Assembly: GCA_963705495.1 (NCBI GenBank)
Contig: CAVPJQ010000008.1
Location: forward strand, 310,001 to 374,000
DNA length: 64,000 nt
Reading direction: 5' to 3'
Origin: DATBVX01 sp963705495
GTDB taxonomy: Bacteria; Pseudomonadota; Gammaproteobacteria; Steroidobacterales; Steroidobacteraceae
Shown: piece after piece, positions 54,101 through 63,100 of the stretch
Layout of the letters: each line of letters opens with the position of its first letter
Numbering within the stretch: position 1 is the stretch's first letter
Program-made: the position numbers and the translations under genes
Notes under the pieces: model-generated
What the model was told of the DNA's origin: nothing
The model's input: only the letters and a program-made list of their open reading frames with translations
The model's database searches: none

Positions 54101-56761
54101 TTGAGAGTCACCAACATCGTCATCGCGGTGGCGTTTGGCGCCGCGACAGTAGCGGCGTGGGCGTATGCCAATCGACCCACGCCCGAACCCGAATGGCCTT
54201 CGCGCGTGCAGGGTTTCGCTTTCTCGCCCTATCGAGCCGGCCAGGATCCCCGCCAGGGTGACTTCCCTTCACTGGCAAACATCGAGTCGGACCTGGCCCT
54301 GCTCGCCGGAAAGACCCACGCGGTCCGTAGCTATAGCACCGCTGGCACGTTGGGAGAGATCCCGAGGCTGGCGGCGGAGCACGGCATCAATGTCGCGCTT
54401 GGGGCATGGCTTAATAACAATATCGTGAACAATGAGGCGGAAATATCCAGAGTCATCAACCTTGCTAACAACAATAAGAATGTCGTCCGGGTCATCGTGG
54501 GTAACGAGGCGCTGCTCCGGCAGGACATCACGATCGAGTCGTTGACTGCTTATCTCGACCGAGTGCGAGCGACCGTAGAGCAGCCGGTGAGTACGGCGGA
54601 GCCGTGGCACGTCTGGCTGCATCATCCTGAGCTGGCCGAGCATGTGGACTATCTGGCAATTCACGTGCTGCCGTATTGGGAAGGCGTGGACGTCGAGCAC
54701 GCCGTCGACTTCACGGTCCTCATTGTGCGCGAGCTCACCGCAGCCTTTCCGGGCAAGCCGATCGTGATCACCGAAGTGGGCTGGCCGAGCAATGGCCGGA
54801 CGCGTGAGGCAGCCGTGGCCTCTCCTTCGAACGAGGCGCTCTTCCTGCGGCGCTTTCTCGCGCGTGCCGAACAGGAGAAATACGTCTACTACCTGATGGA
54901 GGCCTTCGACCAGCCCTGGAAAGGAGTGCAGGAAGGGGCGGTGGGCGCCTATTGGGGTGTTTACGATGCAGCCCGAAATGCCAAGTTCGCTTTCATCGAA
55001 CCCATCGTTCGAATTCCTGGCTGGCATGTTCTGGCGGGCGTCTCCGTGGGGCTGGCCGCGCTGCTGCTCGGGCTCTTCTATATCAACAGCCGCTCATTGG
55101 CGGCGCGCGGCCGCAGTTTCCTTGCCGTGATCGTCTACGCCACCGCTACTGCGGCCGTGTGGATCGTGTACGAGTATTCGCAACAGTACCTCACCGTCAC
55201 CAGCGTGGTCGTTGGCTCCCTGCTGATGATCGGCATGCTGGGCGTGATTACAGTGCTCCTGGCGGAAGCCCACGAATGGGCGGAAGCACACTGGGCGACA
55301 TCCCGTCCTCGCTTGCTCACGCTGCCGCGCGACCGCCGCGCGACGCACAAGGTGTCGATCCACGTGCCGGCGCACAACGAGCCACCGCAAATGCTGATCG
55401 GAACACTCAATGCCCTGGCGGCCCTCGATTACCCGGACTACGAAGTTCTCGTCATCGACAACAATACCCGCGATGAAGCCGTGTGGCGGCCAGTGCAGGA
55501 ACACTGCCAGAAGCTCGGCAGCCGCTTTCGCTTCTTCCATCTGACTCCGCTGGCGGGCTTCAAAGCTGGTGCGCTGAATTTCGCGTTGCGCGAGACCGCG
55601 CGGGACGCCGACATCGTCGCAGCCATCGACAGCGACTACGTCGTCGCCAGCGATTGGCTCAAGGATCTGGTGCCGGTGTTCGACAACCCGCGCATGGCGA
55701 TCGTGCAAGCCCCGCAGGACTATCGCGATGCGAGGGACAGCGTCTACAAAGCGATGTGCTTCGCCGAATATCGCGGGTTCTTCTGTATTGGCATGATCAC
55801 TCGCAATGAGCGCAACGCGATCATCCAGCACGGCACGATGACTATCGTGCGCCGGCAGGTGCTGGACGAGGTTGGCGGCTGGGCCGAATGGTGCATTACC
55901 GAGGACGCAGAGCTCGGCTTACGCATTTTCGAACGCGGCTACGAAGCGACTTACGTGCCGCACAGCTACGGCCGCGGCCTGATTCCCGATACTTTCGCGG
56001 ACTACAAGAAGCAGCGCTACCGCTGGGCTTATGGCGCCATGCAGATTCTGAAAGCCTATTCCCGGGCGCTTTTTTCCTGGCGCGCCTCGGGACTGAGTTC
56101 TGGCCAGCGCTATCACTTCATCGCGGGCTGGCTGCCGTGGCTCGCGGACGGTTTCAATCTGCTGTTCAACATTGCGGCGCTCGGTTGGGTGGTCGCCATG
56201 GTGACGGCGCCGGAACTGTTCGACCCACCATTGATGATGTTCAGCGTGCTGCCGCTCTCGCTGTTCACATTCAAGCTGATCAAGCTCGTGCACCTCTATC
56301 GCAACTGCGTCGGCGCGAACTTGCGCCAGACGCTGGCTGCGGCACTCGCCGGGCTCGCCCTCGCCCATACGATCGGCGTCGCTACCATTCGTGGCCTCCT
56401 TACGCGTCACGAACCTTTCTTCCGCACGCCGAAACAAGCGCAACGGCATGCCTGGGTGCGTGCGGTGTCGGCGGCACGCGAGGAAGTCCTGATGATGACG
56501 GCGCTGTGGCTGGGCGCCTGGGCCGTACACCAGATACCGCTCATGCAAGGCCCGGACATGACGGTATGGCAGGTGGCACTGCTGATCCAGTCAGTGCCCT
56601 ATGCCGCGAGCCTGCTCGTATCGTCGCTGAGTGCCGCGGATCTTCCGGCGCACTTGATTGGAGAGGTCGGCTCCCCGGCCACTGTCTCGCACCGGGCCAA
56701 CCCGACCGCGTCAACCGGCGGTGTCTATAGCCCGGCCTATCGCGCGCCCCAGGAAGACTGA
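54101..56761 (+). CDS. GH17-GT2 fusion: membrane beta-glucan synthase/transferase (NdvB-like)
   Basis: An 886-residue protein. The start is placed at TTG because GAGG precedes it at good spacing and the first helix follows at once. After the N-terminal helix, residues 35-290 are a GH17-type domain with both acids: VGNEALL (Glu136) and VITEVGWPSNG (Glu225). Helices near 305-395 lead to a GT2 domain with HVPAHNEPP, AIDSDYVV (D-x-D), TEDAELGLR and QRYRWAYG (QxxRW), then four or more C-terminal helices. The layout matches Pseudomonas NdvB-type enzymes for cyclic beta-1,3-glucans. Synthesis in the membrane with transglycosylation outside is inferred. A TAGAAT hexamer lies at 54066. Confidence 0.85.
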   Translation: MRVTNIVIAVAFGAATVAAWAYANRPTPEPEWPSRVQGFAFSPYRAGQDPRQGDFPSLANIESDLALLAGKTHAVRSYSTAGTLGEIPRLAAEHGINVALGAWLNNNIVNNEAEISRVINLANNNKNVVRVIVGNEALLRQDITIESLTAYLDRVRATVEQPVSTAEPWHVWLHHPELAEHVDYLAIHVLPYWEGVDVEHAVDFTVLIVRELTAAFPGKPIVITEVGWPSNGRTREAAVASPSNEALFLRRFLARAEQEKYVYYLMEAFDQPWKGVQEGAVGAYWGVYDAARNAKFAFIEPIVRIPGWHVLAGVSVGLAALLLGLFYINSRSLAARGRSFLAVIVYATATAAVWIVYEYSQQYLTVTSVVVGSLLMIGMLGVITVLLAEAHEWAEAHWATSRPRLLTLPRDRRATHKVSIHVPAHNEPPQMLIGTLNALAALDYPDYEVLVIDNNTRDEAVWRPVQEHCQKLGSRFRFFHLTPLAGFKAGALNFALRETARDADIVAAIDSDYVVASDWLKDLVPVFDNPRMAIVQAPQDYRDARDSVYKAMCFAEYRGFFCIGMITRNERNAIIQHGTMTIVRRQVLDEVGGWAEWCITEDAELGLRIFERGYEATYVPHSYGRGLIPDTFADYKKQRYRWAYGAMQILKAYSRALFSWRASGLSSGQRYHFIAGWLPWLADGFNLLFNIAALGWVVAMVTAPELFDPPLMMFSVLPLSLFTFKLIKLVHLYRNCVGANLRQTLAAALAGLALAHTIGVATIRGLLTRHEPFFRTPKQAQRHAWVRAVSAAREEVLMMTALWLGAWAVHQIPLMQGPDMTVWQVALLIQSVPYAASLLVSSLSAADLPAHLIGEVGSPATVSHRANPTASTGGVYSPAYRAPQED

Positions 56762-56775
56762 CCCCTTATCTGTTA

Positions 56776-57645
56776 TCAGCCGCCCGCGCGGAACGTGTCG
56801 CATTTCTCCACGGCGCCGCTTTGCAGCCCAGTGCGAAACCAGCGCGTGCGCTGTTCGGCTGAGCCGTGGGTGAACGAGTCAGGCACGACGTAACCGCGCG
56901 CGTGCTTCTGGATGGTGTCGTCTCCGACCGCCGAGGCCGCGCCGAGCGCCTCCTCTACGTCGCCGGATTCCAGGATATGACGCGACTGGTCGGCGTGATT
57001 CGCCCAGATTCCCGAGTAGCAGTCCGCCTGCAGTTCCAGGAGCACTGACAGAGCGTTGGCGTCGCGTTCCGAGCTGCGCTCCTGTGCAGCGCGCACCTTG
57101 TCCGAGGTGCCGAGCAGATTCTGAACGTGGTGGCCCACCTCGTGCGCGAGAACATAGGCCCGCGCGAAGTCACCCGGTGCGGCGAATTTTTCCTGCAGCT
57201 CCTGGTAGAAACTGAGGTCGATGTAGACCTTGCGGTCGAGTGGGCAATAGAAAGGGCCGACACTCGCGCCGGCGCGCCCACAGCTGGTTTGCGCCACCTC
57301 TGTGAACAAAGCGAGTTTCGGCGGCACGTATTGCAGGCCGTGCTCGGCGAACAGCGCCGTCCAGGTGTCTTCCGTATCCGCCAGCACCACAGAGGCGAAA
57401 TCCGCGACCTCGTCTTCGGGGCTGCCGGTTTGCCGCACCCCCGGCTCCGGCGGCGGGGGCGTCTGTACCTGCGAGTTCTCTACGGTTTGAACCAGGCCCA
57501 GCATGACGCGCGGATCGATGCCGAAGGCCCAGCCGAGCAACACCACCACGATCGTACCGATGCCAATCTTGGCCCCGGCGCCGCCCATTGGACTGCCGCG
57601 ATAGTCCTCGACGTTGTCACTGCGTCGTCCTTCTCTCCAGCGCAT
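56776..57645 (-). CDS. YpfJ-family neutral zinc metallopeptidase
   Basis: A 289-residue protein. The start at 57645 has GGAG upstream and gives the family opening MRWREGRRSDNVEDYRG. A transmembrane helix lies at about 28-48, then a Pro-rich linker. The peptidase domain carries the zinc motif HEVGHH (168-173), ELQADCYSGIW further on, and the family end RTRWFRTGLQSG. It belongs to the PF04228 neutral zinc metallopeptidases; substrates are unknown. Its stop lies 14 bases from that of the glucan synthase, convergently. Confidence 0.9.
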   Translation of the reverse strand: MRWREGRRSDNVEDYRGSPMGGAGAKIGIGTIVVVLLGWAFGIDPRVMLGLVQTVENSQVQTPPPPEPGVRQTGSPEDEVADFASVVLADTEDTWTALFAEHGLQYVPPKLALFTEVAQTSCGRAGASVGPFYCPLDRKVYIDLSFYQELQEKFAAPGDFARAYVLAHEVGHHVQNLLGTSDKVRAAQERSSERDANALSVLLELQADCYSGIWANHADQSRHILESGDVEEALGAASAVGDDTIQKHARGYVVPDSFTHGSAEQRTRWFRTGLQSGAVEKCDTFRAGG

Positions 57646-57750
57646 GGCGGCATCTCCAATTGCAGCGGGGAGGGCGATCCTAGCGGACATGCCTGAAGTG
57701 GTCACTTGCCCTGAAGTGCCGAGGACGGTCGCGCCGCGCCAAACCGCAGC

Positions 57751-58788
57751 TCAGCTCTTCAGTTCCTGCGGCACCAATTGAATCGCGTGCACGCGCGTGC
57801 CGCGCAGGACGCTGAGCTCGAGCGCCTCTCCGAGCGGCCAGTGACTGAGAAAGCGATGCAGGGCATCGATACTCTGGATCGGTGCATGACCCGCTCCAAC
57901 GATCAGGTCGCCCATGCGCAGATCGGTCTGTGCTGTCGGGCTGGCGCGTTCGATCGAGATGATTTCGACCGCCTGGTGGACCTGCAGGCCGAGGGCGCGC
58001 ACTAGGCGCCGGTCGAGCGGGCGGTCACGACCAGAAATGCCGAGGTACACGCGGCGCACGCGTCCGTGGGACAGGATTTCGCCCAGCACCCAATGCGCGG
58101 TGGGCGCGGGCACCGAAAAACCGATCCCTTGTGCAACCGCGATGATGGCGGTGTTGATGCCAGCAACGTGCCCTCGTGCATCGACGAGTGGGCCGCCGGA
58201 GTTGCCGGGATTCAGCGGCGCGGTGTGTTGAACGATGTCCTCGATGAGGCGGCCGCGCCGGCTGCGCAAGGCCCGGCCGAGTGCGCTAACCACCCCGGCC
58301 GAAACCGTGGACTGAAATCCGTACGGATTGCCGACTGCGATGACGAGTTGTCCGACGCGAAGCGGATCGCGCGGCGAGAGAGTGGCGCTCGGAAGCCCTG
58401 AAGCCAGAGCGCGCACCACTGCCAGATCGGTCGCCTCGTCCTCGCCGACAACTTCAGCAGCGACGCTACGCCCATCGACGAATGCCACGCGCACGTGTCG
58501 TGCGCCATTCACGACGTGCTGGTTGGTCAGGAGGTATCCATCAGGTGTGATGACGACACCGGAGCCGGCGCCATCCGCCTGTTCCCGCTCCGTGGTGTGA
58601 CGCCCGACCTGGATGCTCACAACCGCGGGGCCCACGCGGTTTACGGCGCCGATGACCGCCTTGGAATAAGCATCCAGCGCTTCAATTTCGTCTTCAGGCA
58701 GTGGGCTCGATGGCGCCTGCGCTGGGCCGGGTTCGCCATCCAGAACATCGTCGGCGGCGACAGCTGAAAGGAATGCAGAACTAGGCAT
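57751..58788 (-). CDS. HtrA/DegP-like trypsin-type protease with one PDZ domain
   Basis: A 345-residue protein. The trypsin-like domain has His91 (LLTNQHVVNG), Asp121 (ATDLAVV) and Ser197 (NPGNSGGP), a complete triad. One PDZ domain (about 245-335, MGDLIVGAGHAPIQSIDAL) follows. There is no convincing signal peptide: the ATG gives only MPSSAFLSAVAADDVLD, and the alternative GTG at 58809 adds a short hydrophobic bit. A cytoplasmic or weakly exported location is therefore open, unlike DegP or DegS. It is not obviously linked to its neighbours. Confidence 0.85.
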   Translation of the reverse strand: MPSSAFLSAVAADDVLDGEPGPAQAPSSPLPEDEIEALDAYSKAVIGAVNRVGPAVVSIQVGRHTTEREQADGAGSGVVITPDGYLLTNQHVVNGARHVRVAFVDGRSVAAEVVGEDEATDLAVVRALASGLPSATLSPRDPLRVGQLVIAVGNPYGFQSTVSAGVVSALGRALRSRRGRLIEDIVQHTAPLNPGNSGGPLVDARGHVAGINTAIIAVAQGIGFSVPAPTAHWVLGEILSHGRVRRVYLGISGRDRPLDRRLVRALGLQVHQAVEIISIERASPTAQTDLRMGDLIVGAGHAPIQSIDALHRFLSHWPLGEALELSVLRGTRVHAIQLVPQELKS

Positions 58789-59012
58789 CCGAAGCACCAA
58801 TGAAAGCACGTGGGATGCAAGTAACTGGGGCGGGGCGCGCCCGTTACAAGAGGTGAGGAGATTCGAGTCGGGTGTCAGGCCCGACAGGCGGGGTGCAAAG
58901 GGGGCAGGTAGCCCCGCAGACCGCCGGACCCAGGAACTGCCAATCCGCGGCGTGGATCGGGGTTTGCGATCAGTTCCTCAAGGCCGGCGATCTGCGGGCG
59001 CATTCGGATCAG

Positions 59013-59216
59013 TTACTTCTTGCCCTCACGGCACTCCTTGATCGCCTTGGTGCGCGCATCGCCGGTCAGCTTCTTGCTGTCGGCTGCCTTCTCGCAGGCT
59101 TTCTGGGAGTGATCCATGCTGGTGCCGCTGGACGTGGCGGGCTGATCGGCCGCGAACGCGGCGGCACCGCCGAGTGCCAGGGTCGCAGCAATCGCGACTG
59201 CAGACAGATACTTCAT
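59013..59216 (-). CDS. PsiF-like small exported protein
   Basis: A 67-residue protein with GAGGAAG before the ATG and a clear Sec signal (cleavage after AAAFA, about residue 22). The mature part contains ACEKAADSKKLTGDARTKAIKEC, one PsiF-type repeat with two cysteines. PsiF was named for phosphate-starvation induction in E. coli; its function is unknown. It stands alone upstream of the tRNA, on the other strand. Confidence 0.8.
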   Translation of the reverse strand: MKYLSAVAIAATLALGGAAAFAADQPATSSGTSMDHSQKACEKAADSKKLTGDARTKAIKECREGKK

Positions 59217-59308
59217 AAGTAGACTTCCTCACCGTGTCGAAACTCACCGCAGATATTCGCGGCCCGCACACCATAGGCGCCCCTCGCTGAGGTGGCTCTT
59301 GCCAGCGG

Positions 59309-59324
59309 ATTAACTCGCGTTAAT
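59309..59324. promoter_or_regulatory. Inverted repeat upstream of the tRNA gene
   Basis: ATTAAC-TCGC-GTTAAT is a perfect dyad with 6-base arms, 30 bases above a TAGAAT hexamer (59355-59360) that fits as the tRNA gene's -10. A clear -35 at standard spacing is not seen. Role uncertain. Confidence 0.3.
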
Positions 59325-59369
59325 GACGGGCCGTTTGTCGCGATGATGACTTGCTAGAATCGCGCCGTC

Positions 59370-59443
<74 letters not shown>

Positions 59444-59472
59444 GTCCTTTGTCCACGGCTTCTCAGTGATGT

Positions 59473-60096
59473 ATGCGCACTAGATGGACTTCTGGAATTC
59501 GCGCAGTCGATACCCTGCGCATGGTCCTTGCCTTGCTGGTGCTGACGCTCTCAACCAGTGTCGCGGTTGCCGGCGCGCCGGAAAGTACGTGGGCAGCGAC
59601 CTTCTACGTCGCACAGGTCTCGAGTGAGGACCGGTGGGAGAACGTATTCTTCAATCCTGTTTTTGCTGACTATGTCGATGACTACCTGCTCGTCGCGGCG
59701 CTCTCGAAACGGTATGCGCTGCTGCGCGACGGCGCACTGCAACTCGAGGCCGAGGGGCAAGTCGCCTATGTGTTGAGCGATCAACACTACTGGCAGCTCA
59801 ACGCCGCGCCGCTCGTGGTGCGCTGGCAGCAGTTCCCCTGGAACCATACGGTCGCAACCTCCGCGGCGTTCGGTCTCGGGCTCTCCTACGCGACGCAGCT
59901 GCCCGAGCTCGAGGTGCAACTCGAGGGCGCAAGCGAGCAGCTGCTGGTCTACTGGGTCGCCGAAATCACGGCTGGCCCGCCAGAGGCTTCCTGGGTGGTG
60001 TCCCTGCGCCTGCACCACCGCTCGGTGGCTTATGGATTGTTTGGCGATGAAGGAGGAATGAACGCCCTGGGCCTGGGCGTGCGCTACACGTTCTAG
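59473..60096 (+). CDS. Outer-membrane beta-barrel protein of unknown function
   Basis: A 207-residue protein with a Sec signal (MVLALLVLTLSTSVAVAGA, start possibly at the internal ATG 59521). The mature part shows alternating beta-strand patterns (YLLVAALSKRYALLRDG, LQLEAEGQVAYVL, WVVSLRLHHRSVAYGLFG) and ends NALGLGVRYTF, with the terminal Phe typical of outer-membrane barrels. The length suits an 8-stranded barrel. The HHRS near the end recalls PagL-type lipid A deacylases, but the known His-x-Ser pattern is not matched, so no enzyme is claimed. It lies 29 bases after the tRNA. Confidence 0.65.
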   Translation: MRTRWTSGIRAVDTLRMVLALLVLTLSTSVAVAGAPESTWAATFYVAQVSSEDRWENVFFNPVFADYVDDYLLVAALSKRYALLRDGALQLEAEGQVAYVLSDQHYWQLNAAPLVVRWQQFPWNHTVATSAAFGLGLSYATQLPELEVQLEGASEQLLVYWVAEITAGPPEASWVVSLRLHHRSVAYGLFGDEGGMNALGLGVRYTF

Positions 60097-60185
60097 GCTT
60101 CGATCCCATCGGCCCCTGTTTTCGGATTGCCTGAACGGCGATCTGGTTGAGATGATGTAGCTGAGCCCTCACTCAGTAGCACCCC

Positions 60186-63100
60186 ATGCCTCCCGAGCTC
60201 TTTCATCCCGCCGTAGCGGCGTGGTTCGAACGCACTTTCAGCGCACCGACCGGACCGCAGCTCGCCGCCTGGCCGGCGATTCGCAGCGGGCGCAACGCGC
60301 TGATTGCCGCGCCGACCGGCTCAGGCAAGACCCTCGCCGCATTCATGACGGCCATAGACGCACTGGTTCGAAAAGGCGTGGCGGGCGAGTTGGCAGATGC
60401 CACGCAAGTCGTATATGTGTCGCCGCTCAAGGCGTTGTCGAACGACATCCAGCGCAACCTCGAGCAGCCTCTGGCCGGTATTGTCGAGGAGCTGGGACGC
60501 TTGGGCGTGGCGCCGTTCGAAATCCGCGCGCAGGTCCGCACTGGCGACACGCCGCAGGCCGAACGGGCCGCGATGCGCAAGCGCCCGCCCCACATCCTGG
60601 TCACAACGCCGGAATCGCTCTATCTGCTGCTTACCAGCGAATCGGGCCGGTTGATGCTGTCGACCGCCAGGACCGTGATCGTCGACGAGATTCACGCCGT
60701 CGCAGCCACGAAACGGGGCGCGCACCTTGCACTGTCCCTCGAGCGCCTCGCTGCGTTGTGCGGCGAGGGCGTGCAACGAATCGGGTTGTCTGCCACGCAG
60801 AAGCCGATCACCGAGATTGCGAATTTCCTCGTCGGTCATCGCGCCGGTGTTGAAGCGGGTGCGCCCGATTGCCTGATCGTCGACAGCGGCCACGTGCGCG
60901 ATCGCGATCTGGACCTCGAGATTCCCGCCGCGCCGCTCGAGGCGGTGATGTCGGGCGAGGTGTGGGAAACCGTTTACGACCGACTCGCCAGACTCGTCGA
61001 GTCGCATCGCACGACACTGATCTTCGCCAACACGCGTCGCATGGTGGAGCGTGTCACGCGCCATCTCGGCGAGCGCCTGGGCGAGTCCAATGTCGCTGCC
61101 CATCACGGGAGCCTCGCGAAGGAGCAGCGCTTCGACGCCGAACGACGGCTGAAAGATGGCAAGCTCAGGGCGCTGGTCGCGACGGCCTCGCTCGAGCTCG
61201 GAATCGACATCGGCGATGTCGAGCTCGTTTGTCAACTCGGGTCACCACGCTCCATTTCCACTTTCTTGCAGCGCGTCGGGCGCGCCAATCACTCCGTGTC
61301 CGGCGTACCGAAGGGTCGCCTCTTCCCGAGCAGTCGCGATGAATTGATCGAGTGCGTGGCGCTGCTCGATGCAGTGCGCCGGGGGGAGCTCGACCTTCTC
61401 AGCATTCCACGCCATCCGCTCGATGTGCTTGCTCAGCAGATCGTCGCCGAGCTCGCCTCACGGGAGTACGGCGAGGAAGAGCTGTATGCGTTGGTGAAGC
61501 GTGCATGGCCGTACCGCGATCTCGCGCGCTCGCAGTTCGATGCGGTCGTCAGCATGTTGTCCGAAGGCATCAGCACGCGACGGGGCCGGCAAGCCGCGTA
61601 TCTGCATCGCGATGCTGTCAATCGGCGCCTGCGTGGCCGGCGCGGCGCACGCCTCACCGCCATCACCTGTGGCGGAGCGATTCCGGACAATGCGGACTAC
61701 CAGGTCATCCTGGAACCCACCGGGATTTTCGTCGGCACGTTGCACGAGGACTTCGCCGTCGAGAGTCTGTCCGGTGACATCTTTCAGCTGGGCAACAGCT
61801 CTTACCGGATTCTGCGTGTCGAAGCGGGCCGGGTGCGGGTCGAAGATGCCAAAGGCCAGCCGCCGAGCATTCCTTTCTGGCTCGGCGAGGCGCCAGCGCG
61901 GACAGCAGAGCTCTCATTGGCTGTGTCGCGGCTGCGTGAACAGATCGATGAGAACCTCTCGAGCTTCGACGGCCCCGCGATCGAGCGCTGTGTCGAGGCT
62001 GCGATGTCGCGCTACCGAATCAGCCGCTTGGCTGCGCAGCAGATGGTCGAGTACCTCGCAGGGGCGAAGGCGGTGCTTGGCCGCCTGCCGACACAGCAAA
62101 CTTTGGTGTTTGAGCGCTTCTTCGATGAATCAGGTGGTATGCAGCTCGTGATCCACGCGCCCTTCGGGGCGCGACTTAACCGCGCGTTCGGGCTGGCGCT
62201 GCGCAAGCGTTTCTGCCGCGCTTTCAATTTCGAGCTGCAGGCCGCGGCGACGGAAGACACCATCGTCCTGTCGCTTGGGGAGACTCACAGCTTCGCGCTT
62301 GAGGACGTAGTGCGCTTCCTCAACAGCCGCACGGTCGAATCCGTGCTGGTGCAGGCGGTGCTGGATGCACCGCTGTTCACCACGCGCTGGCGCTGGAATG
62401 CGAGCATCGCGCTCGCGGTCAGGCGTTCGCGCGGTGGCAAGCGCACGCCCGCGCCGCTGCAGCGGATGGCAGCCGAAGACCTGATTGCGGTCGTGTTCCC
62501 CGACCAGATTGCCTGCGCCGAAAACCTCACCGGCGAACGCGAGATTCCGGACCACCCCTTGGTTCAGCAGACACTCGATGACTGCCTGCACGAGGCAATG
62601 GACATCGATGGATTGGTCGCGTTGCTGCGTTCCATCGAGAGCGGGGAAGTGAATGTTCTGACGCGTGACCTCCCGCATCCCTCGCCACTCGCACAGGAAA
62701 TACTCACGGCGCGGCCCTACGCCTACCTCGACGATGCGCCGCTCGAAGAGCGCCGCACGCAAGCGGTGGCCTCGCGACGCTGGCTCGATCCGCAGACGGC
62801 CGCCGACTTCGGCAAGCTGGATGTCCAGGCGATCGCCACCGTTCGGGAGGAGGCGTGGCCCGGGGCGGAAAACGCCGACGAATTGCATGATGCGCTGATG
62901 TCCCTCGGTGCGCTCACCGAAGAGGAAGGTGTTCGCAGTGAGTGGCGGGCCTTGATCGAGGAGCTGATGAATGCGCGCCGCGCGACGCGGCTTGTGTCGG
63001 GCGAAGGCTCGTTCTGGGCCGCCGCAGAGTCCCTTCCCATGTTGCACGCTGTCTACCCGGCGGCGGAACTGCAGCCGCAAATTTGCGCGCCGGAACCATT

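Noticed and set aside
59473..60096. PagL lipid A deacylase
   Set aside because: Size and C-terminal barrel fit, but the catalytic His-x-Ser pattern is not matched.
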